This document shows, piece by piece, positions 17,611 through 26,112 of a stretch of 64,000 nt of DNA. The notes under the pieces are model-generated. The model did no database searches. It worked only from the letters and a program-made list of their open reading frames with translations, and was not told the DNA's origin. This stretch comes from G965220305 sp965220305 (GTDB taxonomy: Bacteria > Chloroflexota > Dehalococcoidia > Lucifugimonadales > UBA3495). How positions within the stretch are numbered: the stretch's first letter is position 1; every line of letters begins with the position of its first letter. The stretch spans positions 4,340,001 to 4,404,000 of the forward strand of contig OZ244817.1 in assembly GCA_965220305.1 (NCBI GenBank). The letters are read 5' to 3'. Made by a program: the position numbers and the translations under genes.

Positions 17611-18531
17611 ATGGTAAACGTAATCGCGGACATCGACTTCCATCGGGCAACTGCCAACGCTGAAAACAAACTGCTGGACATTGGTTATCACCGGTCCTGT
17701 TCCTGTCCAGACAACCACATAAATTGCCTAACGGCCAAGGAATGGATTACCGCCCAGATTGGGGTATGGCAGTTTCAGTACGAAGCCCGGGATGTCCGGG
17801 ACAAGAAGCTCCACCCGGCCACCTTCCCCATAGCCCTGGCCAAACGTTGCATCTCCCTTTTTAGCCACGAAGGGGAGTTGGTCCTGGACCCCTTCTCCGG
17901 CAGTGGCACCACCCTGGTGGCCTCCCAGGACCTGAACCGAAACGCCGTGGGGTTCGACCTGAAAGAGGAGTACGTGGAACTGGGCCGGTCGCGCCTTGCC
18001 TCCGCTGAAAACGGGACAGACTCCCAGCAAATGGCCTGTTGGGATGACGCCCGAAGCATTCCCGACTACCTTGCTCCGGGTTCGGTGGGCCTGATTCTCA
18101 CCTCGCCGCCCTACGCCAACCTGTTGAACCGCCCCCGGTTGAACAAGAGCCGTCGAGGCCGGGAGCGGCGCAACGAGCAGTATTTGCAGACGGAGCAGTA
18201 CAGCCAGGATACCCGAGACCTGGGCGTCCTGTCCCTGGAGGAGTACCAACAGGCGGTGGCCCAGATATTTCAAGACCTGCTGCCGCTACTACGGGAACGG
18301 GGTCACTGCGTCATCGATGTCCCCGATATGTGGTGGGAGAACCGCCGCATTACCCTGCACTTGGCGGTAATTCAGGCCCTGCGTGAGGTCGGCTACGAGC
18401 TGCGGAACACCATCATTTGGGATAGGACGAACATCGTCAACCGGGTAGGCATATTCGGCTGGCCGTCAAATTACATAACGATGGGCGTCACCTTCGAGTA
18501 CCTGCTGGACTTCTGGAAACCCCCCGCCTGA
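17611..18531 (+). CDS. DNA methyltransferase, probable N4-cytosine or N6-adenine type, unusual motif order
   Basis: This 306-residue protein carries a SAM-binding motif VLDPFSGSGTTLVA (92-105) and a catalytic SPPY (165-168). A motif-X-like HPATFPIALAKRCISLF lies at 68-84. The order X, I, then IV differs from the common beta-class order in which the catalytic motif comes first. An N-terminal cluster YHRSCSCPDNHINCL (C30, C32, C39) could bind metal. SPPY favours N4-cytosine, but N6-adenine cannot be excluded. No nuclease gene is adjacent, so it looks like an orphan, possibly regulatory or phage-derived. GAGGAAG precedes the ATG. Confidence 0.8.
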   Translation: MVNVIADIDFHRATANAENKLLDIGYHRSCSCPDNHINCLTAKEWITAQIGVWQFQYEARDVRDKKLHPATFPIALAKRCISLFSHEGELVLDPFSGSGTTLVASQDLNRNAVGFDLKEEYVELGRSRLASAENGTDSQQMACWDDARSIPDYLAPGSVGLILTSPPYANLLNRPRLNKSRRGRERRNEQYLQTEQYSQDTRDLGVLSLEEYQQAVAQIFQDLLPLLRERGHCVIDVPDMWWENRRITLHLAVIQALREVGYELRNTIIWDRTNIVNRVGIFGWPSNYITMGVTFEYLLDFWKPPA

Positions 18532-18622
18532 ACCCACGACCGCCGCCAGACCTACGGCCCGTGGGGAGCCGGTCAGCCTATTCTGGCGTTGGGGTTGCCC
18601 TGGCCCCGCAGCACCAACCCAA

Positions 18623-19381
18623 ATGCCCTGGGAGATGCCCTTGCTTACCGGCCTGGAGCTAGTCCTATCACTGCTGGCGGTTTTCCTGGGGGCGGTAATC
18701 ATGGGCACGGTCAGCTTCGGGATGGGGCTGGTGGTTGCTCCCGTCCTGCTGCTGTTCCTGGCGCCCCAGGAATCGGTGGTAATTGCCAACGCCCTCATTT
18801 CCCTGGTGCTGCTGCTGGTAATGGCCCAGACCTGGCGACACTTACCCATTCGGCGTATCTGGGGTATGGTCCTGGGCGGCGTGGCTGCCGTGCCCATCGG
18901 CGTGCTCGCCCTGAGCGCCGCCAACCCCACGGCATTGCGAATAACCATCGCTGTCGCCATTTTGCTTTTGGGCATCCTCAGTGCGTTCAACATCCAGTTG
19001 CCCCTGGCCCGGAGGCGGGTCGCCGGTCCCGTCGTGGGTTTTCTTACCTCGCTGTCAATTACCACCCTGAGCATCGGCGGGCCGCTGGCCGCCATCTACA
19101 TCATCGGCCAAGACTGGTCCCGGGAAGCCAAGCGAGCGGCGTTGGCCTGCTTCTTCCTGGTCACCTACTCCCTGGCCCTCCTACTCTACCCCTGGGTTGG
19201 ACTGGTGAATCAACGAACCCTGGTAAACATCGGCCTTCTCTTGCCGGGGGTGGTGGTGGGCTTCGTGGTGGCGCTGTTCCTGGTGCGCCGCATGAACGAA
19301 GAGGTCTTTCGCTACGTGGCAGTAGGGGTAATTATCCTGGGCAGCCTGGTGCTCTTGGGCAAAGAATTGCTGAGGCTGTGA
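18623..19381 (+). CDS. TauE/SafE family membrane exporter
   Basis: This 252-residue hydrophobic protein has about seven to eight transmembrane helices. It has the two-part repeat of the TauE/SafE family, with MGTVSFGMGLVVAPVLLLFLAP in the first half and TSLSITTLSIGGPLAAIYII in the second. Members are thought to export sulfite, sulfoacetate or related organosulfonates. Nothing nearby fixes the substrate; the class III aminotransferase at 7219 could belong to taurine breakdown, but that is speculation. It converges on trxB with a terminator hairpin between them. Confidence 0.85.
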   Translation: MPWEMPLLTGLELVLSLLAVFLGAVIMGTVSFGMGLVVAPVLLLFLAPQESVVIANALISLVLLLVMAQTWRHLPIRRIWGMVLGGVAAVPIGVLALSAANPTALRITIAVAILLLGILSAFNIQLPLARRRVAGPVVGFLTSLSITTLSIGGPLAAIYIIGQDWSREAKRAALACFFLVTYSLALLLYPWVGLVNQRTLVNIGLLLPGVVVGFVVALFLVRRMNEEVFRYVAVGVIILGSLVLLGKELLRL

Positions 19382-19411
19382 AAAACGTTGGGGCGGGTAT
19401 TCACCCGCCCC
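19381..19411 (-). terminator. Intrinsic terminator of trxB
   Basis: A perfect 9-bp stem, GGGGCGGGT (19390-19398) with ACCCGCCCC (19403-19411), surrounds a four-base loop. On the minus strand the stem is followed by AACG and then TTTTT (19385-19381). It lies 30 bases past the trxB stop and could also slow transcription from the opposing exporter gene. Confidence 0.7.
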
Positions 19412-19440
19412 AGTAAATGTCCGTGCAAGTGCGCTGCGAG

Positions 19441-20361
19441 CTAGGCGCTCAGGTCGTGGAAAGCGGCGAGGGCGGCGGTGATACCGTCGCCGACGGCAGC
19501 GCCCAACTGCCTGGTGGACTCGGCCCGAGCGTCGCCGCAGGCATAAACGCCCGGGGCCTTGGTGCGCATGTGAATGTCGGTGTAGAGGTGTCCCAGGGGG
19601 TCCATGTCCAACTGTCCCTTAACGTAGTCGGTGTTGGGGTGGAACCCAACGTAGATGAAGGCCGCCGCCGTGGGGTAGTCGTACACCTGGCCCGTCTTCA
19701 AGTCTTTGACCCGGGCGGCTTCCAGTATGTCGGTGCCGGTGAACTCCTCCACCACGTGGCTCCACAACCACTTGTACTTGGGGTTGGAAAAGGCCCGCTC
19801 CTGCAACACCCTGGTTGCCCGCAATTCGTCACGGCGGTGGATGACGGTGACCGATCCGACAATTCCGGTCAGATAGTGGCTTTCGTCCATGGCGGCGTCG
19901 CCACCGCCGACTACCACCACGTCCTGGCCCCGAAAGAAGTTCCCGTCGCAGACGGCGCAGTAGGAGACCCCTCGACCGCCCAATTCGTCCTCGCCCGGGA
20001 CGCCCAGCTTGTTGTGGCTGCCGCCGGTGGCGATGATTAGGCTCTTGGTAGTGTAGTCCTTGTCGTAGGTGCGGACCACCTTGACCGGCTGGTCCAAGTC
20101 TTCCACCGTCTCCACCTCGGTGTACTCGATGGCGGCCCCGAAGCGGAGCGTCTGCTCCTCCATCATCTGGGCCAACTCCTGGCCCTTGACTCCCGTGGGG
20201 AACCCGGGGTAGTTCTCTATTTCGTCAGTAATCAGTAGCTGACCACCCACCCCCAGAGACTCGATAACCAGAGTCTTCATCATCGCCCGGGTGGTGTAGA
20301 GTCCGGCGGAGAGGCCGGCAGCCCCCGCGCCAAGGATGATGGCATCATACTCAGCTTCCAT
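19441..20361 (-). CDS. trxB: Thioredoxin reductase
   Basis: This 306-residue flavoprotein transfers electrons from NADPH to thioredoxin. Its features are the FAD motif GAGAAGLSAGLY (11-22), the redox-active CAVC (C135, C138) and a second nucleotide motif VVVGGGDAAMDES, followed by HRRDELRA, whose arginines indicate NADPH preference. The C-terminal YACGDARAESTRQLGAAVGDG closes the FAD site. Length and order are typical of the low-molecular-weight bacterial type. It may supply reducing power to thiol- or selenol-dependent enzymes such as the GrdB-like protein at 31746, but this is only a possibility. Confidence 0.95.
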   Translation of the reverse strand: MEAEYDAIILGAGAAGLSAGLYTTRAMMKTLVIESLGVGGQLLITDEIENYPGFPTGVKGQELAQMMEEQTLRFGAAIEYTEVETVEDLDQPVKVVRTYDKDYTTKSLIIATGGSHNKLGVPGEDELGGRGVSYCAVCDGNFFRGQDVVVVGGGDAAMDESHYLTGIVGSVTVIHRRDELRATRVLQERAFSNPKYKWLWSHVVEEFTGTDILEAARVKDLKTGQVYDYPTAAAFIYVGFHPNTDYVKGQLDMDPLGHLYTDIHMRTKAPGVYACGDARAESTRQLGAAVGDGITAALAAFHDLSA

Positions 20362-20395
20362 GTAAACCCTTGTCCTCCTAACCTGACTTGTTTGA

Positions 20396-21340
20396 CTATA
20401 CAGTAGTCCTAACGGAACGTTGGAAATACTCTACCGTTTTTTGCAGCCCTTCTTCCAATGCAACCTGGGGGGTCCACCGCAGCCTCCGGTTGGCTTTGCT
20501 ACAGTCCAGGCTAATCTTTTGCACTTCTCCCGAGCGGGCTGCCCGGCGTTCCGCTTCCCAGCGGTACCCCGTCATGCCCTGGAGCAGCTTGAATATCTGG
20601 TTGACGCTGGTCCCAATGCCCGTGCCGATATTGAAGGCCTGACAATCGCCCCGGTCTATGGCGCATATATTGGCTTCCACTACGTCGTCAACGAATACGT
20701 AGTCCCGTTCCTGGTCGCCTTCGCCAAAGATGTGAGGCTGGCGGCCCTCCAGCATCATCTGGGCGAAGATTGCGGTGACGCCGGACTCGCCGTGGGGGTC
20801 CTGACGCGGGCCGTAGACGTTGCCATACCTCAGGCTAGTATAGTTCAAATTATACAGCCGGTGGTAAAGTTCCACGTACCTTTCCGCCGTGTACTTGGAC
20901 AGACCGTAGGGGGACAGGGGTGAGATTTCGGTCTCCTCATCGCATGGCGTTACCGCAGGATCGCCGTAGAGAGCACCCCCGGTAGAGGAGAAGATTAGCT
21001 TTTCGATACCATGTTGACGGGAAGCCTCCAATATCCGCATGGTCCCCATGATGTTGGTAAGCCCGTCCTTAATGGGGTCCTTGGTGGACTCGTTGACATT
21101 CATCTGGGAGGCCAGGTGGAACACCAAGTCCGGCTGCACTCGGAGGAACACATCCTGCATCGAGGGATGGTTGATGTCGATGTGGTGGAATGTCGCGCGC
21201 GGGTTCAGATTTTTCAACCTGCCGGCGCTCAGATCATCCACTACGGTGACCTTGTGACCCTCGGACAACAGCCGGTCCACCAGGTGAGAGCCGATAAAAC
21301 CCGCTCCTCCAGTTACCAGCACGGTTCTTGGCGCGGTCAT
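20396..21340 (-). CDS. NAD-dependent sugar epimerase/dehydratase (GalE-like)
   Basis: This 314-residue short-chain dehydrogenase-type enzyme has the Rossmann motif VTGGAGFIGSHL (9-20). Its catalytic residues are SST (about 118-120), Y145 and K149 in SPYGLSKY. It resembles UDP-glucose 4-epimerase and related nucleotide-sugar enzymes used for envelope polysaccharide. The start is the ATG at 21340 with GAGGTGG; an upstream in-frame ATG has no such site. Without neighbouring glycosyltransferases the exact sugar is unclear. It is divergent from hpt. Confidence 0.88.
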   Translation of the reverse strand: MTAPRTVLVTGGAGFIGSHLVDRLLSEGHKVTVVDDLSAGRLKNLNPRATFHHIDINHPSMQDVFLRVQPDLVFHLASQMNVNESTKDPIKDGLTNIMGTMRILEASRQHGIEKLIFSSTGGALYGDPAVTPCDEETEISPLSPYGLSKYTAERYVELYHRLYNLNYTSLRYGNVYGPRQDPHGESGVTAIFAQMMLEGRQPHIFGEGDQERDYVFVDDVVEANICAIDRGDCQAFNIGTGIGTSVNQIFKLLQGMTGYRWEAERRAARSGEVQKISLDCSKANRRLRWTPQVALEEGLQKTVEYFQRSVRTTV

Positions 21341-21543
21341 AACCACCTCAGCAGCGTAATTCACGGGCTATAATACCCCCCAAAGTAGTGAAAAACAACG
21401 CAATTCCCCAACTTGCTTGCATTCCATTTCGCCTGACCCACCGGCGGTCTGCCCCAGACCCACCCGATCGGCGGACGGCGTGAAGGGCCCGCACCGCGCC
21501 GACGAAGTGAATGTATCCCCGTTCCAGGACCCATGCCAGTTGT

Positions 21544-22095
21544 ATGAAAAGTTATGAAGAGGGAGAAACAACTCCCGGTTTGACCCTGCTAATCCCCCGT
21601 GAGGACATCGCGGCGGCGGTCGCTCGATTGGCCCGGGAGCTGGACCGCGCCTACGCGCCGAGGCCGCCGGTGTTGGTGGGAGTCCTCAAGGGATCCTTCA
21701 TCTTCCTGGCCGATTTGGTGCGGCAGATGAGCATCCCCATTCACCGCTTGGAGTTTATTCCAGCTTCCAGCTACGGCTCCGACCGTACCAGTTCGGGGGA
21801 ACCGGAAGTTGGGACTGGTCTGACGGAGGAATCGGTAGGCGGTCGGGATGTGTTGGTAGTGGAGGATATAGTTGACACCGGCCTCACTACGGCGGCTGTC
21901 CTGGAGCGCCTGCGCGGCCTTCAGCCCGCTTCGGTCAGGGTGTGCGTCCTATTGGATAAACCTTCCCGTCGCCGGCAGGCCGTGCCCATCGACCACGTGG
22001 GCTTCACCATTCCAGACCTCTTCGTCGTGGGGTACGGCCTGGACTTCGACCAACGTTACCGGGAGTTGCCGGACCTGCACATCTTGGCTCCGTAG
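21544..22095 (+). CDS. hpt: Hypoxanthine phosphoribosyltransferase
   Basis: This 183-residue enzyme salvages hypoxanthine and guanine with PRPP. The PRPP-binding motif is VLVVEDIVDTGLTTAAVL. The early VLVGVLKGSFIFLADLVR and later DHVGFTIPDLFVVGYGLDFDQRYRELP are typical of bacterial HPRT. I place the start at ATG 21544, giving the usual spacing before the 'LLIPREDI' segment. An in-frame ATG at 21511 would add 11 residues, and neither has a strong ribosome-binding site. Confidence 0.9.
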   Translation: MKSYEEGETTPGLTLLIPREDIAAAVARLARELDRAYAPRPPVLVGVLKGSFIFLADLVRQMSIPIHRLEFIPASSYGSDRTSSGEPEVGTGLTEESVGGRDVLVVEDIVDTGLTTAAVLERLRGLQPASVRVCVLLDKPSRRRQAVPIDHVGFTIPDLFVVGYGLDFDQRYRELPDLHILAP

Positions 22096-22237
22096 AGAGG
22101 GATTGGCTCGGGCAGGGCTATTGCTTTTGGATTGCCCTGTGGCTCGGACCCCTAATCTGGTACGGCAGGGCCCACTGTGGTAAAGTTGCGCTCGTTAATA
22201 GGGCGCTAGTTTCAGTCCCAATAAGGAGAAATTAATT

Positions 22238-23134
22238 ATGGCAGAGCAAATCGGCTTTGTTGGCCTGGGAATAATGGGCAAGCCCATGGCCCGCAACCTG
22301 ATGAAAGCGGGTTACTCCCTAACCGTCTATGACATCGTCGGCGAGCCGGTGGAGGAGTTGGTTACCGAGGGGGCCGCCCGAGGGGCCAACAGCAAGGAAG
22401 TCGCCGCCGGTACCGACAAGATTATCACCATGCTGCCCGATTCCGCCGACTCGGAGAGGGTCATCCTGGGTCCCGACGGAGTGTTGGAGGGAGCCCGCCC
22501 GGGATCGGTGGTCATCGACATGAGTTCCATCGCTCCCCTGGTGTCCCAGAAAATAGGCGCGGAGTGCGCCGCCAAGGGGGTGGAGTTTCTGGACGCCCCG
22601 GTGAGCGGCGGCGAGCCCGGGGCCATCAACGGGACCCTGGCAATCATGGTGGGGGGCAAGCAGGAGGTCTTTGACCAATGTACTGACTTGCTCAACATCA
22701 TGGGGGCCAACGTGGTGCTCACCGGCGAAGTGGGGGCCGGAAACATCACCAAGCTGGCCAACCAGATTATCGTGGCCGCCAATATCGAGGCCCTCAGCGA
22801 GGCCATGGTGTTGGCGCAAAAGGCTGGGGTAGACCCGGAGAAGGTGTTCAACGCCATCCGGGGTGGGCTGGCCGGCAGCGCCGTGATGGAAGCCAAGGGG
22901 CCCATGATGCTGGACCGCAACTTCCGGGCCGGCTTCAGGATAAGATTGCACCAGAAGGACTTGCGCAACGTTTTGCAGACCGGACAGGAGTTGAATGTGC
23001 CCCTGCCCGTCACGGCCCTGGTGCAGCAGATGTTGGGCGCGCTGGTCAACGATGGTGAGGCGGACGCCGACCATTCGGCAATCCTGCACTTCCTGGAAGA
23101 CCTGGCCAAGGTGGAAGTTAAGCGGGGCGGCTAA
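22238..23134 (+). CDS. garR: 2-hydroxy-3-oxopropionate reductase/3-hydroxyisobutyrate dehydrogenase family
   Basis: This 298-residue beta-hydroxyacid dehydrogenase has the NAD(P) motif GFVGLGIMGKPMARNLMKAG at the N-terminus. The substrate loop DAPVSGGEPGAINGTLAIMVGG is near residue 124. The catalytic lysine is in GNITKLANQ near 171. The 'FRAGFRIRLHQKDLRN' segment is typical of tartronate semialdehyde reductase (GarR/GlxR), which makes glycerate. 3-Hydroxyisobutyrate dehydrogenase is the main alternative. AAGGAG precedes the ATG. It fits the sugar-acid and lactone theme of the window. Confidence 0.83.
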   Translation: MAEQIGFVGLGIMGKPMARNLMKAGYSLTVYDIVGEPVEELVTEGAARGANSKEVAAGTDKIITMLPDSADSERVILGPDGVLEGARPGSVVIDMSSIAPLVSQKIGAECAAKGVEFLDAPVSGGEPGAINGTLAIMVGGKQEVFDQCTDLLNIMGANVVLTGEVGAGNITKLANQIIVAANIEALSEAMVLAQKAGVDPEKVFNAIRGGLAGSAVMEAKGPMMLDRNFRAGFRIRLHQKDLRNVLQTGQELNVPLPVTALVQQMLGALVNDGEADADHSAILHFLEDLAKVEVKRGG

Positions 23135-23264
23135 CCCCCAGGGCCTTTCAATTCTCCAGGTAGAGACCAGCCCGGCCTAACGGGCAGGCCACCCCCCGCC
23201 GTCACACCCATGAAAATGAGGGGTTGGGCGGGTTCGAGGGCGAGCTGGGGGTAGGTGCAAACAC

Positions 23265-23292
23265 GTAGGGGCGCACCACGGTGCGCCCCTAC
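23265..23292. terminator. Strong palindrome between convergent genes
   Basis: GTAGGGGCGCAC (23265-23276) pairs perfectly with GTGCGCCCCTAC (23281-23292) around CACG. It lies between the convergent garR-like and RidA genes, so a bidirectional terminator is likely. No T-run follows on either side. The GTAGGGGCG...CGCCCCTAC pattern is also common in repeated extragenic elements. Confidence 0.55.
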
Positions 23293-23335
23293 CCCGTCTG
23301 GGGGGAATCAAGGCCAGGTGTGCCCCAATCCGTTG

Positions 23336-23803
23336 TTAGCCTCCGTCTACTTCGATGACGCAGTCCACGATGACCGACGTGTTGTGGGGCAACGCGGCCA
23401 TGCCCGGGGCGGACCGGCTGTGCCTTCCCCGGTCGCCGAAAAGCTCCACAAATAGGTCCGAGGCCCCATCGACCACTTCAGCCTGTTCGCCAAAGTCCGG
23501 GGCGCTGTTCACCATGCCCACCACCTTCAGGATGCGACTAACCCGGTCCAGGTCTCCAAGTTCGGCCTTCATCCGGGCCAGCAGGTTCAGGGCGCACCAC
23601 CTCGCCGCCTCGTACCCAACTTCTCGGGTGACCTCCGCCCCCAACTTGCCGCTAATTCGGGAACCGTCGGCCCGCCGGGAACCGACCCCAGCCAGCCACA
23701 TAATGTTGCCGCTGCGGGTTACGGGTAGGTAGTTGCCCACCGGCGGGGGCGGTGGGGGCAGGGTGAGGCCCAGTTGGGCTAGCCGTTCTTCTATAACTGG
23801 CAT
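23336..23803 (-). CDS. RidA/YjgF-family protein
   Basis: This 155-residue protein matches the RidA superfamily, trimeric enzymes that hydrolyse reactive enamine/imine intermediates formed by PLP enzymes. The family arginine appears in 'RSAPGMAALPHNTSVIVDCVIEV' near residue 130; RSAPGMAALP is diagnostic. The N-terminal 'GNYLPVTRSGNIMWLAGVG' matches the family's 'ysPav..gg.vyvSGq' region. The longer N-terminus, rich in proline, suggests a non-RidA1 subgroup. Several PLP aminotransferases in the window could produce its substrates. Confidence 0.82.
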   Translation of the reverse strand: MPVIEERLAQLGLTLPPPPPPVGNYLPVTRSGNIMWLAGVGSRRADGSRISGKLGAEVTREVGYEAARWCALNLLARMKAELGDLDRVSRILKVVGMVNSAPDFGEQAEVVDGASDLFVELFGDRGRHSRSAPGMAALPHNTSVIVDCVIEVDGG

Positions 23804-23845
23804 GAATGCCCTAATCCCTCCTGAAGAAATGGTGTCGAGAGGCCG

Positions 23846-23873
23846 TTGACATAGCTACTTACTGTCATATAAG
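23846..23873 (+). promoter_or_regulatory. Sigma-70-type promoter for the methyltransferase gene
   Basis: A perfect TTGACA (23846-23851) is followed after 16 bases by TATAAG (23868-23873), five of six matches to the -10 consensus. Transcription would start about 25 bases before the ATG at 23905. This strong, E. coli-like promoter is unusual in the window and fits an acquired gene. Confidence 0.6.
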
Positions 23874-23904
23874 TTATCTGGAATATGGTCGTTGGAGGGA
23901 CTTG

Positions 23905-24555
23905 ATGGTCCAGGATGTGCATACCGCCAGTTATGTTCCGCTACCCTCCGTCTGGGACGGGGAAGATGGCGAACTTCTTGAGCGGATGCTCGATTTCTAT
24001 CCGAATAACCCTCCTAACCTTATTCTGGATGCGACAGTCAACTCAGGGAAATTTTGGAGAGGAAGCAGTCGCCCCATCATTGGCCTGGATGTGAATTCGA
24101 CTTACCGACCTCACATCGTGGGCGACAGCTCTTTCCTGCCGTTTCGGGATGATGCTTTCGATGTAGTAGTTTACGACCCTCCGCATATTCCAAACCAGGG
24201 GCCAGATAAGAAAAAGGACTTTAACGTAAGGTTTGGCCTTATCATCAAGTCCCCTAAGGAGTTGGGCTATAATTTCTCGCACACTTACCCTCCATTCATG
24301 CAGGAGGCGTATAGGGTGCTAAAGCCAAAGGGGGTCCTGTTCTGTAAGATAACTGATTATGTGCATAACCACCGCTTCCAATGGGCACACATTTACTTGA
24401 TACAGGCAGCCGAGGAAGCAGGACTGCTGGCTTGCGACTGCATTATCAAAACTAGAAGAGGACCGATAGTTGACCCTAAGTGGAAAGTAGCTCGCCATGC
24501 ACGAAAACACCACTGTTATTGGCTGATATTCCGAAAATCCCGCAGATGCGAGTAA
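23905..24555 (+). CDS. DNA methyltransferase-like protein (DPPH motif)
   Basis: This 216-residue protein looks like a small class I SAM-dependent DNA methyltransferase. LILDATVNSGKFW (39-51) is in the place of motif I. D62 in GLDVN would bind the SAM ribose. VVVYDPPHI (87-95) is a DPPY-type catalytic motif with His for Tyr, a variant seen in phage-like methyltransferases. RVLKPKGVLFCKITD (137-151) is the usual post-motif strand. The ATG at 23905 follows GGAGG. GC is low (27 of 60 bases in 24241-24300), and the stop lies two bases from that of the convergent gene at 24558. Target base and sequence are unknown. Confidence 0.75.
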   Translation: MVQDVHTASYVPLPSVWDGEDGELLERMLDFYPNNPPNLILDATVNSGKFWRGSSRPIIGLDVNSTYRPHIVGDSSFLPFRDDAFDVVVYDPPHIPNQGPDKKKDFNVRFGLIIKSPKELGYNFSHTYPPFMQEAYRVLKPKGVLFCKITDYVHNHRFQWAHIYLIQAAEEAGLLACDCIIKTRRGPIVDPKWKVARHARKHHCYWLIFRKSRRCE

Positions 24556-24557
24556 GA

Positions 24558-25178
24558 CTAGAGACGTTGTTCCCAGGTACGCAGCACATTGCATCGGCTG
24601 ACGAGAAGATTCCTCACCTGATATTTGCCGTCAGAACCATCGAAATGAACATGAAATAAGCGTGCTCCGGCCTCTTCAATGTCTGCTCCCAAACTCTTGC
24701 GTCCAATGCGTCGCCCAACCGCAACTAACTGTGCACCTCCAATGCGTCGCAACAAGTCAACCGGTATGTCAACCAATTGATAGCGTATAGCAAGTTGGTT
24801 AGCAGGCCATACTGACCGGAGCATCAAAATTCGGTCGTACCTGGACAGGTGCTGTACGACATGGTCTTTCAAAGTTTCTGCTTCCCAAGGTTCTCTCTCC
24901 GTCGTACACAGCTTGGTAATGTTGATGAAGTTCTCACGTGTTCGCTTTCCCGTCTCACTCTTAATGGATATGCGGTGACTCCCGATTAACAGGTCATACT
25001 CAGCAGATGTGGGAGAAGACCTGACTATGACCTCATCAACTTCTCCACATATCTCAAAAGCTCGCTGTACTAATTCTTCGAAGCAGATTCCCTGGGGCGG
25101 CACACGGAGATAAATCGTGTGGTGCTGTTTGGTGAGTGTCTCGATCGTTTCAAGAAGTGGTCTGCTGAATGGCTCCAT
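24558..25178 (-). CDS. Possible restriction endonuclease partner of the adjacent methyltransferase
   Basis: I do not recognise this 206-residue protein with certainty. It has a nuclease-like pattern: an acidic helix FEELVQRAFE (33-42), D62 in AEYDLLIGSHRISIK, and an S71-I-K73 placed as in PD-(D/E)XK enzymes. Some type II restriction enzymes use Ser-X-Lys with a displaced Glu, for which E75 or E82 are candidates. There is no signal peptide. Sampled GC is about 47% (24961-25020), like the convergent methyltransferase and unlike the flanks. An anti-phage or other non-restriction role remains possible. Confidence 0.5.
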   Translation of the reverse strand: MEPFSRPLLETIETLTKQHHTIYLRVPPQGICFEELVQRAFEICGEVDEVIVRSSPTSAEYDLLIGSHRISIKSETGKRTRENFINITKLCTTEREPWEAETLKDHVVQHLSRYDRILMLRSVWPANQLAIRYQLVDIPVDLLRRIGGAQLVAVGRRIGRKSLGADIEEAGARLFHVHFDGSDGKYQVRNLLVSRCNVLRTWEQRL

Positions 25179-25211
25179 CGTGGTTGCCGCTCCCTAGTTT
25201 ATCAAGTTAGG

Positions 25212-26033
25212 CTACAGGTCTTTGAAGCGAGCGTCCCGCCAGTCCAAGGCGGCGCGCAGGCCACTGGCCTGCCGGATGGCGTTGAACTCTTCCTGTTCCG
25301 GGCTGGAGGAGGTGTCAAAGTGGGTCATCAACTCCAGGTTGTGTTGGATGGCGTTGAGGAACCCCATCCCTTCCAGCGCCCGGTTCACCGCAATCTTGCT
25401 CATCTTGACTCCCACCTGGGAGATGTTGGCAATCTTGCGGGCTACCCGTTCGCACTCGCCCATGAGTTCATCGTGGGGCACCACCCGGCTCACCAGTCCT
25501 ATCCTGGCGGCCTCGTAGGCGTCCACCGTGTCGCCGGTGAGCAGCAGTTCCTTGGCCGTCGCCAGGTTGACGCTGAAGGGAGTAATCAGCAGGGGAGGCC
25601 CCACCCCCGCCCGGATCTCCGGCTCGCCCATAACGGCCCGGTCGGAGGCGATTTTGATGTCGCAGACCTGCACCAGCTCGCAGGCCCCGGCCAGGGCGTA
25701 ACCGTTGACCGCGGCAATTACCGGCTTGCTCAGGTTCCACACCTTCATAAACGTGTCGATGTGACTCTTCAGGTGCTCCCGCCACTGGTCCGGCTGCATT
25801 TCCGGCGGGTCCGGCTGCCCCGGTTCCCGCTGTATATCGAAACCGGCGGAAAAGGCCCGACCAGCGCCGGTAAGGATTACTACCCGGATGTCCGGATCGA
25901 CCTCAATAGTGTCCAGTGCGTCACGAAACTCCGCCAACAACTCGGCGTTAAGGGCGTTTAACCTGTCGGGCCGGTTGAGGGTCAGGTAACAAATTGGCTC
26001 TTTCCGCTCATATTTGAGGTACTGGAACTCCAC
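25212..26033 (-). CDS. Enoyl-CoA hydratase/isomerase family protein
   Basis: This 273-residue crotonase-fold protein has the oxyanion-hole segments GRAFSAGFDIQRE near residues 58-70 and NGYALAGACELVQVCDIKIAS near 115-135. ACELVQ and GEPEIRAG hold the two positions where hydratases carry catalytic Glu; both are acidic here, so hydratase activity is plausible. The family also includes isomerases, dehalogenases and decarboxylases. The N-terminus LTLNRPDRLNALNAEL is typical. A second paralogue is at 36894-37742. Confidence 0.88.
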   Translation of the reverse strand: MEFQYLKYERKEPICYLTLNRPDRLNALNAELLAEFRDALDTIEVDPDIRVVILTGAGRAFSAGFDIQREPGQPDPPEMQPDQWREHLKSHIDTFMKVWNLSKPVIAAVNGYALAGACELVQVCDIKIASDRAVMGEPEIRAGVGPPLLITPFSVNLATAKELLLTGDTVDAYEAARIGLVSRVVPHDELMGECERVARKIANISQVGVKMSKIAVNRALEGMGFLNAIQHNLELMTHFDTSSSPEQEEFNAIRQASGLRAALDWRDARFKDL

Positions 26034-26112
26034 TGGTCAACTCCTTCCGTGACGCTGCGGGCGGCAAGACATTGCGTCGATAGATTGGCGACCGCACAGA
26101 CCGCCGCCGCCC

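Noticed and set aside
24558..25178. Confident assignment as a CCGG-type restriction enzyme
   Set aside because: The S-I-K resemblance is suggestive, but the Arg/Glu spacing after the Lys does not fit that family's pattern.
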